Below, piece after piece: positions 51,901 through 58,287 of a DNA stretch of 64,000 bases. The stretch comes from TMED27 sp041397865. Its GTDB lineage: Bacteria > Pseudomonadota > Alphaproteobacteria > Micavibrionales > Micavibrionaceae. Location: contig JAWKVT010000001.1 in NCBI GenBank assembly GCA_041397865.1, positions 682,001 to 746,000 of the forward strand. The letters run 5' to 3'. The translations under genes were made by a program, and so were the position numbers. Each line of letters begins with the position of its first letter. Within the stretch, counting starts at the first letter, position 1. The notes under the pieces were generated by a model. The model searched no databases and was not told the DNA's origin. It saw only the letters and a program-made list of their open reading frames with translations.

Positions 51901-52068
51901 CGCCGGGCCGGGTGCAAGTAAAACCGGCTCAGCCGTTCCCGCCGCTTCATATAAACTTTGCGTATAACCGACCATGTTATCGGCCTGCCCGCTCTGACAA
52001 GCCGCGCAACCACAACCAATCACGCCCGTTGCGCCGCTATCAAGGCCGGTCTGTATCGTTGCCGTCAT
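48943..52068 (-). CDS. Serralysin-type RTX metalloprotease with Ig-like repeats
   Basis: Large secreted zinc protease (1041 residues). The M10B catalytic domain has the motif HEIGHSLGLGH (180-190) and Met-turn MTVMSYF (213-219). RTX-type nonapeptides come first at about 340-380 (GDDSIYGND, GGLGDDTVFGT). Two Ig-like/cadherin-type repeats follow at about 435-665: VANDDSATGAEDTALVIDVL, then SFTYTVDDGNGGQKTATVDV. A long RTX calcium-binding block at about 670-980 reads GGAGNDTLFGGSGND and relatives. The end has features of type I secretion signals. No ABC exporter genes are nearby. It is oriented away from the island. Confidence 0.93.
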   Translation of the reverse strand: MTATIQTGLDSGATGVIGCGCAACQSGQADNMVGYTQSLYEAAGTAEPVLLAPGPAADPATFANYLTHGFWSDTGRGERSWSQNNVTYSLSNQFSTDQKAGLRMAFDLWADVADLDFTEVASGANISIVEGNDGRAYSSSTVFGTVIIANLISIDTNTGGGAFWSDFNDPGDYALMTALHEIGHSLGLGHTGNYNGSASYNTDAQWVNDTHQMTVMSYFNDRNVGSDHWNDTGAWQYSATPMLIDILAIQNIYGADYGTRSGNTTYGFNSNAGRDQYDFSMTHVPVAIWDGGGVDTLDLSGHSQAQTIYLTEGDFSSTGFMTHNLVIAYGAVIENAVGGSGDDSIYGNDAHNIISGGLGDDTVFGTIGDDTIDGQGGIDAVSYSYAVTEFAYNFINSVSLSVTHLALGFTDLLSNIENYIFAGISYSRTYLEENFSTPVNTDPVANDDSATGAEDTALVIDVLANDNDPDGDILSIDSVTNGANGSVVINPNGTVSYTPNANFNGSDSFTYTVDDGNGGQKTATVDVTVNPVDDAPVLTNTGGAVNEDAVLILTTAMLSMADIDTPTGSRVFTLQTPPPNGTLYLSGGALAAAATFTQQDIIDGLLTYEPDPDYNGVDSFGFDISDGTTTLTGQVFNLNIAEVTDVFTGDASDNTLNGTGGADEFHGGLGDDELQGGNGDDDYYFTGGNDTIIETGGTDVLHLPEGVGVQHISFLRYAAALNDLIVHVDDGDGDPLTSLGSVTIENQFLAPAGNQVETLRFFPNFDADLTNQRVTTFGTAGDDTVSGIAFGANPDDTILGFDGADTLDGGAGNDTLFGGSGNDHLIGGIGGDALFGNQDNDTLDGGEGDDFIFGDRDNSAGSELYTGDDILNGGGGNDWMEGNKGNDTLNGGDDNDILLGDEGDDILNGGAGDDFLSGDIGADTLNGGAGTDTLYGGAGLDTFVFQGVGILDGNLNRVVDFSQTDNDVIRLVDILEGYDPITDAIADFITLSETVSHTYISVDRDGAGTNYASAQVVRIENVTGEWSDISDMIAQGDLVVV

Positions 52069-52110
52069 AATTTGTACTCAATCTTTTTATCAGGATCAAA
52101 ACCTGAATAA

Positions 52111-52320
52111 ATGGTGGGCGGTTCGGGAATTAACTCGAACCAAAAACGTTCGAATTTACCAGAGAACAGCCGGAATAACAAGGTATCCGCATCAGAGCTA
52201 GGCCCCGCATTTAGCGCAGAAACATGCCGGGAGCTTTTCGATACGTTGGCGCAGTGGAATACGTATCTTGAAGATCATGTTCCATACTTTCAAAATCAGA
52301 CACAGGAGCCGACACCATGA
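52111..52320 (+). CDS. Small unknown protein at the head of the mob operon
   Basis: 69 residues, polar, with FSAETCRELFDTLAQWNTYL as its only helix-like part. It overlaps the MobC-like gene by four bases (52317-52320), so it is coupled to it. The first 17 codons run through an inverted repeat, so the real start could be further downstream. Function unknown; a relaxosome accessory role is inferred from position. Confidence 0.5.
   Translation: MVGGSGINSNQKRSNLPENSRNNKVSASELGPAFSAETCRELFDTLAQWNTYLEDHVPYFQNQTQEPTP
52120..52141. other. Inverted repeat, candidate oriT region
   Basis: GGTTCG (52120-52125) and CGAACC (52136-52141) flank a 10-base loop just upstream of the mob genes, followed by GTTCGAA (52148-52154). 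Inverted repeats of this kind in front of mobC/relaxase genes often mark oriT. No nick site can be assigned. Confidence 0.35.
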
Positions 52321-52760
52321 ACGGCTCTACCAATACTTTATCAGTGGGTGATGCATTTTCAGTCAGTGCCGCCCGCCCTCGCAAGAAACCGAAACGGCGT
52401 TATACGCCGCCGTTTTCTTTACGCCTTACAGTCGATGAACGTAAACGGCTGGATGAAATGGCGGGTAATCAGCCATTGGGTTCATATATTCGTGATCGCT
52501 TGTTTGGCGAAGAGGCCGAGAAACGCCGAAAGGTCAAAATGCCTAAACCCGATACCGCTATGCTGGCGATGGTGCTGAGCGAATTGGGCCAGTCGCGGCT
52601 GGCCTCTAATATCAATCAACTGGCCAAGGCAGCCAATATGGGAACGCTGGATATAACCCCGGAAATTGAGCAAGAAATTGAACAAGCCTGCCGGGAAATT
52701 CAAGCCATGCGGGCACTGCTTATCGCAGCGCTTGGTGTGATGCCGGAGAATGATGAATGA
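52317..52760 (+). CDS. MobC-like relaxosome accessory protein
   Basis: 147 residues: basic N-terminus (RPRKKPKRRYTPP), then FSLRLTVDERKRLDEMAGNQ and LGSYIRDRLFGEE, like the ribbon-helix-helix DNA-binding region of MobC. A C-terminal block reads RLASNINQLAKAANMGTLDI. In MobC proteins the LxxxxxNLNQLAKxxN wording is characteristic, and this one retains it in the form ASNINQLAKAAN. It overlaps the relaxase by four bases. It probably helps nick and melt oriT. Confidence 0.85.
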   Translation: MNGSTNTLSVGDAFSVSAARPRKKPKRRYTPPFSLRLTVDERKRLDEMAGNQPLGSYIRDRLFGEEAEKRRKVKMPKPDTAMLAMVLSELGQSRLASNINQLAKAANMGTLDITPEIEQEIEQACREIQAMRALLIAALGVMPENDE

Positions 52761-54055
52761 TTCTTGTCGGCAACCAGCGTGGCGGAGCCAAAAATTTGGC
52801 CCTGCACTTGCTCAAAGAAGAAAATGAGCATGTGGAAGTCCATGAGATTCGCGGCTTTGCCTCGCGCAATCTCATGGCTGCGCTGAATGAAACCTATGCG
52901 ATTAGCAAAGCCACACGCTGCAAACAGTTTTTATTTTCGCTCAGTTTAAATCCTCCACAAAATGAGAATGTTTCGACCGAAACGTTTGAACAAGCCGTAG
53001 AACAAGCTGAAGAAAGACTTGGCTTAACCGGCCAGCCCCGTGCCATTGTGTTTCATGAAAAAAACGGACGCAGGCATTGCCATGCCGTGTGGTCACGGAT
53101 CAAGGTGGATGAAATGAAAGCGGTGCAGCTTTCCTTTACCAAACGCAAATTAACAGAATTATCGCGTGAACTGTATCTGGAACACGACTGGACGATGCCT
53201 GACGGGTTAAAACAATCTCATGCCCGTGATCCACGCAATTTTACACTGGCGCAATGGCAACAAGCCAAACGCGTCGGCAAAGACCCAAAACAGATCAAGG
53301 CGGTTTTTCAGGAATACTGGTCGGCCAGCAATACTCAAAACGCTTTTACCAATGCCCTGAAAGAACATGGCTATGTGCTGGCCCGAGGCGACCGGCGCGG
53401 CTTTGTCGCGGTGGATCACCGGGGCGAGGTCTTTGCCGTTTCCAAATGGGCCGGAATCAAAACAAAAGAAGTCCGTACCAAATTGACCGATGAACAAAAC
53501 CTGCCGTCGGTCGATGAAGCCAGAATCCAGATTGCCAAAGATATGACCGTGCGTCTGGATACCCTGTTCCAAGAACAGGCAAACGCATTTGAAACCCGTA
53601 TGGCGCAGCTCGAAGAAAAGCGGCAAGCCCTGACGCGTCAACATAAAGCCGAGCGCCAAAAACTGCGCGATGCACAGCATTTGCACTGGCAACACAAACA
53701 ACAAGAATGGCGGAATAATCTTAACAAAGGTTTTCGCGGTCTGTTTGACCGCATTACAGGAAAGCGCCGAAAAATTGAAGAACGCAACGAACAAGACGCT
53801 TGGCAGGTCAAATTAGACCAGCAACAGCAACGTGATACGCTGATTTTTAATCAGCTCGAAATTCGCCGTTCCTTGCAATCGCGTATCACGCGATTGCAAG
53901 CGCTGAAATCCTACCGGCTGGATGAACTGGAGCGCGATAAGTCGCAGTATCAAGCTATGCGTGAACAACGCCTTGAACAGTTAGAGGCGCAACGCCGGGA
54001 ACAAAACCGAAGCCGCCCGCAACCTCGCCAACGCGGCCCGGATTGGGAATGGTAG
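52757..54055 (+). CDS. Relaxase/mobilization nuclease
   Basis: 432-residue relaxase of the VirD2/MobA-like group. The three-His metal motif is in IVFHEKNGRRHCHAVWSRI (His100, 107, 109). The nucleophile Tyr lies in the first 60 residues, with Tyr47 in ALNETYAIS as candidate. Residues 170-260 include NAFTNALKEHGYVLARGDRRG and a TraI-like linker, and the rest is a highly charged coiled coil ending in Gln/Arg-rich repeats. It follows the MobC-like gene by four bases of overlap. No coupling or secretion genes are present, so the element would be mobilized in trans. Confidence 0.88.
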   Translation: MILVGNQRGGAKNLALHLLKEENEHVEVHEIRGFASRNLMAALNETYAISKATRCKQFLFSLSLNPPQNENVSTETFEQAVEQAEERLGLTGQPRAIVFHEKNGRRHCHAVWSRIKVDEMKAVQLSFTKRKLTELSRELYLEHDWTMPDGLKQSHARDPRNFTLAQWQQAKRVGKDPKQIKAVFQEYWSASNTQNAFTNALKEHGYVLARGDRRGFVAVDHRGEVFAVSKWAGIKTKEVRTKLTDEQNLPSVDEARIQIAKDMTVRLDTLFQEQANAFETRMAQLEEKRQALTRQHKAERQKLRDAQHLHWQHKQQEWRNNLNKGFRGLFDRITGKRRKIEERNEQDAWQVKLDQQQQRDTLIFNQLEIRRSLQSRITRLQALKSYRLDELERDKSQYQAMREQRLEQLEAQRREQNRSRPQPRQRGPDWEW

Positions 54056-54101
54056 CAATAGAAATCCTGATAAAGGCAAAGTAAGAGCTTGGATTATTTC
54101 C

Positions 54102-54130
54102 TTGGCATATATACCAATCTTTGGTAAATT
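54102..54130 (+). promoter_or_regulatory. parDE promoter with operator palindrome
   Basis: TTGGCA (54102-54107) and TAAATT (54125-54130) are 17 bases apart. A perfect inverted repeat TACCAA-TCT-TTGGTA (54112-54126) overlaps the spacer and -10, the expected place for ParD autorepression. Confidence 0.7.
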
Positions 54131-54163
54131 ATAAGGAAGGCAATATTTTGGAAAGGTTAGATA

Positions 54164-54400
54164 ATGGCCAAAAATACCAGCGTTTCGCTTGGCGATCATT
54201 TTGAGACTTTCGTTGATGAACGGGTCAAGGCGGGGCGCTATGCTTCAGCAAGTGATGCCGTGCGTGCAGGACTTAGACTTCTTGAACAGGAGGAAACCAG
54301 ACTGGAGGCATTACGCGCTGCCCTTATCAAAGGTGAGGAAAGCGGCATTGCCGAGGACTACGACATTGAAGCGATACAGCGTGAGCTTGATAGCGAATAA
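54164..54400 (+). CDS. parD: ParD-family antitoxin
   Basis: 78-residue ribbon-helix-helix antitoxin. SVSLGDHFETFVDERVKAGR, then YASASDAVRAGLRLLEQEE are typical of ParD. The acidic C-terminus (IAEDYDIEAIQRELDSE) would wrap the toxin. An AAAGG site precedes ATG 54164. It overlaps parE by one base (TAATG). Confidence 0.93.
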   Translation: MAKNTSVSLGDHFETFVDERVKAGRYASASDAVRAGLRLLEQEETRLEALRAALIKGEESGIAEDYDIEAIQRELDSE

Positions 54401-54705
54401 TGCGCTTTAAGGTTTCAAAAGAAGCGCGGGACGATATACGCGAGATTGGCCGTTACACGCAACGTAAATGGGGCAAGGATCAACGCCGGAATTATTTAAA
54501 CGATCTGGATAAAAAATTCGGATTACTTGCCGAAAACCCTCTTCTAGGTCGTCGCTGTGACAGTATCAGAGAAGGATATTTTCGGTTTGAATATGTCAGC
54601 CACGTTATTTTTTACAGGCAGGAAAAAGACTTTATCGTTATTTCCCGCGTTATACACCAAAGCCGCGATGTAAAGGCGTTACTCGGTGAAACAGGCAAGG
54701 CGTGA
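54400..54705 (+). CDS. parE: ParE-family toxin
   Basis: 101-residue RelE/ParE-superfamily toxin, a DNA gyrase poison in characterised members. FKVSKEARDDIREIGRYTQR at the start, FGLLAENPLLGRRCDSIREG in the middle, and YFRFEYVSHVIFYRQEKDFI, IISRVIHQSRD near the end. The typical basic residues of the family are present. It is translationally coupled to parD. The downstream copy of the relaxase tail begins at its 3' end. Confidence 0.93.
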   Translation: MRFKVSKEARDDIREIGRYTQRKWGKDQRRNYLNDLDKKFGLLAENPLLGRRCDSIREGYFRFEYVSHVIFYRQEKDFIVISRVIHQSRDVKALLGETGKA

Positions 54706-54785
54706 GCAACGCCTTGGACAACTTGAAACACAACGATGGAAACGAAAACGCAGCCTTGCCAGCGCGGCCCGGATTGGTCGCCCAG
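54695..54785 (+). repeat. Diverged second copy of the relaxase 3' end after parE
   Basis: Wording CGTGAGCAACGCCTTGGACA at 54702 onwards parallels CGTGAACAACGCCTTGAACA at the end of the relaxase gene (about 53959). Both end with CGCGGCCCGGATTGG. In protein terms REQRLGQLETQRW matches REQRLEQLEAQRR. The parDE cassette is thus bracketed by two copies of the relaxase tail. Confidence 0.7.
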
Positions 54786-54883
54786 AAGGGCGCACTTCAA
54801 ACAGGCCGGTTTTAAAACGGCATGTTTCATCCCGCCGACGAAAGCGTAAGATTTCGGCGGCGCGAATTTTTAGCCTTTCAAAC

Positions 54884-54916
54884 AAAAAAGCGCTGCCAGC
54901 TTCATGCTGACAGCGC
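54884..54916 (-). terminator. Rho-independent terminator of ardA
   Basis: Minus strand GCGCTGTCAGC (54916-54906) pairs with GCTGGCAGCGC (54900-54890) around a 5-base loop and runs into TTTTTT (54889-54884). Confidence 0.88.
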
Positions 54917-54924
54917 CCAAGTTT

Positions 54925-55440
54925 TTAGTGATTCCAGAAGATATAAATTTCTTCGTAGCCCGCTTCTATGGTGAAAATATCGCCGTTTAGCTCTATATCC
55001 CGGCCCATGCGCTCATAGTCGATATAGTACGCCAGATTTTCAGGAATCTGCGTGGACTCTTCGGTCAGCTCTTCCGCAAAATCAGCCAGTGATTTATAAC
55101 AGCCACAATAATTTTCTTCTGCCGCTGTTCTGGCCTCCTCCAAATCGCCGCCGAAATTATTCAGCAACTCCCCGCCAAAATCCGGGTATTCCTCAATGAA
55201 GCAGGCAATTTCATGCGCGGATTGAAGCCCTTCATATTCGTTTAAAGCGTAACCTTCAAAGCCTTCATAGTCATGAATGGCGTATTCTTCCGCGAAACCT
55301 TCGGGGCTCTCGGCCAGCATCTTATTAACTTGGTTCCAAATATCGTCCAGATCATCAGTAGCATTGATCCAAACGCCGTGAAGTTTGCCGTTATTGTAAG
55401 CCGCTAAATCTGCAACATAAATTCTGATATCGGTGCTCAT
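54925..55440 (-). CDS. ardA: Antirestriction protein ArdA
   Basis: 171-residue acidic DNA-mimic protein that inhibits type I restriction enzymes. ATG 55440 has TAGGAGATAAG upstream; the frame extends further without a site. IRIYVADLAAYNNGKLHGVW is the ArdA start, then EEYAIHDYEGFEGYALNEYE and IACFIEEYPDFGGELL. Very high Asp/Glu content fits DNA mimicry. ArdA genes are typical of conjugative and mobilizable elements. Confidence 0.93.
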   Translation of the reverse strand: MSTDIRIYVADLAAYNNGKLHGVWINATDDLDDIWNQVNKMLAESPEGFAEEYAIHDYEGFEGYALNEYEGLQSAHEIACFIEEYPDFGGELLNNFGGDLEEARTAAEENYCGCYKSLADFAEELTEESTQIPENLAYYIDYERMGRDIELNGDIFTIEAGYEEIYIFWNH

Positions 55441-55639
55441 AGTCTTATCTCCTAAAATTCGGTGTTGAGGTTCTAAGCGAAGCATTTGCTCGCTCATGAA
55501 CCTCTGCCGACTAGGGCGACTAAGGCGGGCGTGAAAAAGTCAAGAAAAATTGCGGAGGGTCTGCCCTACGTCAGTGGATCAGGCGGAAACCGTCATTTTT
55601 CTTTACTTTGAGGGGAATAAGAACCCCTCTATTTGTTTT

Positions 55640-55662
55640 AAAAAGGCGCACCTTTTGGTGCG
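55640..55662 (-). terminator. Terminator downstream of the helicase remnant
   Basis: CGCACC (55647-55652) and GGTGCG (55657-55662) with a 4-base loop. On the minus strand T residues follow (AAAAA at 55640-55644 on the plus strand). It lies about 60 bases after the stop of the helicase fragment. Confidence 0.6.
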
Positions 55663-55721
55663 ACATATGTATTCTTCAATAATTGCAACACTGGCAGGCC
55701 TTTGCTTAGGTAGTAAATATT

Positions 55722-56405
55722 CTATCCAGTCTTTAAGTCTTTTATATCTGCCTCATTCATAAAGTATAGGCTTCTGTTTGCTCGGGTACAGGCTACATAC
55801 AGTTTGTTCCTGCTTGAAGCAGGCAGTTTAGAAAAATCTCCGCTCGTATAAGCTTTAAATGCTTTCGGGTACAGCGCCACGCAAACATCGTCATACTTAT
55901 CCAGCCCTTTAGATTTCCCCCAATTATTTGAATGGCAGAGATATTTGTTATGTTCTTTGAAAAAGAGTTTTACAACATTATCGTCGTAAAAAAAATTTTT
56001 TGATGTTTTCTCTCCGTCAAGACAATAAATACCTGTTTCTTCTTCTCTATGAGATTTGATATTTATGCCAAGGTTTTTCCTAACAAAAGCACAAACTGAA
56101 GGCGAACATCGATAGCTGTGAGAGAGCGTATCTTTATCCACAGTGATGCCGATGTCAGAAAAATGCTTTTGATACCTTGTAAAGTCGTCAAACAGGTTTT
56201 TATTTGTTGGCCCATCTCTGCTTGTATCAAATGTATGCTGATAGAAATCACCGACAAGCAATATATCCATATCGCTCCTGCATATTTCTTTCAAAAGATT
56301 GAAATCATGTCCGGCAAAATCCTGCACTTCGTCGAGCAAAAATTCGTCGTAGTATTTTTCTAGCCTCGCTCTCACATCGTCGATGACGTTATCAAGAACA
56401 AGCTT
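55722..56405 (-). pseudogene. UvrD-like helicase, C-terminal remnant
   Basis: About 225 residues of a superfamily 1 helicase. Motif II reads FLLDEVQDFAG, motif III VGDFYQHTF, motif IV/V LSHSYRCSPSVCAF, and motif VI VACTRANRSLYF. The Walker A (motif I) half is absent. In frame, the sequence runs back to N-D-A-C-L-A-K-L at about 56405 and then meets a stop, where the mod pseudogene begins. Its start was evidently lost when the two genes were joined, so it is not a functional helicase. GTG 56375 is the best internal start. Confidence 0.8.
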
Positions 56406-57228
56406 CGCTAAGCAAGCATCGTTTCACGACTTCGGTATTTGTCTGAACAATATAAACCTTCGGATCATGAAAACTCCCAGTAATTGTGTCAGTCCAAATG
56501 TTGTTGGTTATAGATATGGGAAAATCATCAATAAAGCTACGAAACTGAACTGATGATTTCGTAGACTGAATTCGAGAGGCTTTTTTAACCCTTTCAAGCC
56601 CTTCTAGTGTTACTTTCCAGTGACTATTAGATGGAGGCTTATATGATTTCCCTTGAAACTCGAAGTGCTGTAGTTGAGAAGCCGCCCCTTGCGAAATCAA
56701 ACTAACCAAACGATATTGCTTTAGTTCTTCTGACTCAGGACCGTTCTCGATTTCATTTTTATCCAGTAAAACTTTTGTCACACCATCATTCGAAAGTGCT
56801 TGGCGATATAAATTAAGGCTTTTTATTTCGCTCTTGTTTTTGTAAAGATTACGATATTTAGGATTGCTTGTTTTTGAATACCATAGAATCTTATCAACTA
56901 CTGAGGCTAAATAGTTCGATGTTGCGTATGGTGCGGTTTGAAAATTTATTTCTGATATAAAATTTTCCTCCCCAAATACCTCATCTAACAAAGACCGAAC
57001 CCTATGGACATTCTCATCTCCAATTTGAACAAATATGGAGCCAGACTCTGTCAGCAAATCTCTGGCAACTGTTAGTCTATCTCGCAAGTAAGTTAAATAT
57101 GAGTGAACACCATCTCTCCATGTATCACGAAACGCTTTCACCATTTCAGGTTCACGAGTGATATGCTCTGACTTGCCATCTTTTACATCACGGCTCGTAG
57201 TTGACCACTGAAAATTTGAACTGAACAA
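56392..57228 (-). pseudogene. mod: Type III methyltransferase (Mod), middle fragment, 3' truncated
   Basis: 278 residues continuing the N-terminal fragment at 57732. It begins SNFQWSTTSRDVKDGKSEHI, then FRDTWRDGVHSYLTYLRDRL, GSIFVQIGDENVHRVRSLLD, and ends at VQTNTEVVKRCLL. In intact proteins of this kind a C-terminal DPxCGSGTT SAM motif follows; here it is missing. The reading frame instead passes into SEACS and a stop inside helicase sequence. The gap to the first fragment is filled by an IS200/IS605 element. Confidence 0.85.
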
Positions 57229-57740
57229 CCCTCGCCTATAAGGCGAGGGGTTAGTTAGGGGTCGATTGTAAATCGACTGTCCTCTACCGGCTCCCCTTCT
57301 TGTTCCTCGATATATTTCTGGATCATCTCATCTGTGATATTTCCGGAACTGATAGCGCAGTACCCACGCGCCCAGAAATGTCTGCCCCAGAACTGCTTGC
57401 GCAAATGCGCAAACTCAGAGAGTAAAATCCGCGAGCTTATGCCTTTGAGCCATTGCACGATCTGACTTATATTCTGCGTCGGACGATAGCCAATAAACAT
57501 GTGCACATGATCGCTCGCGACCTTCCCGGTTATAATCTCAAGCTCGTGCTCCATGGCTATCTGGCGCAGAACATCTCTGGTGCGCACCGCCACCTCGCCT
57601 GTCATCACCCTCTTCCGGTACTTTGGAACCCAGATCAGGTGCACTTTTAAATCCGTCTTCGTGTGGCTGCCTATCGTATAACGTCGCATAGCGACAGGTA
57701 TAAACTTCTCTTCGCCTGAAGGCGAGGGATTTTAACCATC
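57229..57740 (-). mobile_element. IS200/IS605-family insertion sequence within mod
   Basis: About 500 bases carrying a single tnpA. Both ends hold the same kind of subterminal hairpin, CCTCGCCT-TA-AGGCGAGG (57229-57249) and TTCGCCTGAAGGCGA (57713-57727). It interrupts mod between the KFN and SSNFQW codons. Exact ends and the target tetranucleotide cannot be fixed from a single copy. Confidence 0.85.
57255..57689 (-). CDS. tnpA: IS200/IS605 family transposase TnpA (Y1 HUH)
   Basis: 144-residue HUH single-strand transposase. The HUH motif is HVHMFI (61-66), and the catalytic Tyr126 lies in IQKYIEEQ near the C-terminus. VHLIWVPKYRKRVM and WGRHFWARGYCAISSGNITD are typical. No TnpB/IscB accessory gene is attached. 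The frame is intact, so the element could still be active. Confidence 0.95.
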   Translation of the reverse strand: MRRYTIGSHTKTDLKVHLIWVPKYRKRVMTGEVAVRTRDVLRQIAMEHELEIITGKVASDHVHMFIGYRPTQNISQIVQWLKGISSRILLSEFAHLRKQFWGRHFWARGYCAISSGNITDEMIQKYIEEQEGEPVEDSRFTIDP

Positions 57741-58286
57741 CCCGATGGGGACATTAAATTTTATGCCATATGGCGGATCGAAATAGATACACTGAACCTG
57801 CCCGCGTAATCCTTCTCGCTCCGCAAGCGATGCCATTACCTGTAGGCTATCACCCAGTATCATACGATTAGACCAATGCGCATCATGTTGATAAAACTCT
57901 GTTTTAGCATCTTCGCTTGGCAGTCCATTGAAGTCTGCAAACAGGTCGCCTATAAAGCCTTCGGCTTGCTCATCTGCTGCCGCTTGCGCCTGTTCGGTTT
58001 GGCGGCGCAGATCATCTATCAGAACTTTGGGATGAACCTTTTCCTGAATATAGAGCGGTGGCGCATGAACAACAAGATCAGACCAATCCTGCTCGTCTTT
58101 GCCCCGCCACACTAATTGAGGGTCGAGGTCACGGTTACGTCTTTCATAAGCGACGCGAACGGAGCTTTTATCTTTCTCATGAAGCACTGCTTCGTATTCG
58201 GCGGTCGGAATATTTTTACGCGTTGCATCTTCGTGGGTAAGGGTCTCTACCTGTTTATTGGCTTTGGACTTTGTTGTTCTCGCCAT
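57732..58286 (-). pseudogene. mod: Type III methyltransferase (Mod), N-terminal fragment
   Basis: 184 residues. The N-terminal half contains YEAVLHEKDKSSVRVAYERR and the catalytic motif CIYFDPPYGIKFN (DPPY). It is then cut by the IS element and ends in IS-derived codons (VPIGDG). It starts two bases after the res stop with GAAAGGA upstream, so mod was downstream of res. Both the DNA-recognition part and the SAM motif lie in other or missing pieces, so methylation is unlikely. Confidence 0.85.
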
Positions 58287-58287
58287 G

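Noticed and set aside
54686..54910. 74-residue basic frame after parE
   Set aside because: It is the diverged relaxase tail plus the ardA terminator region, with no start site of its own.
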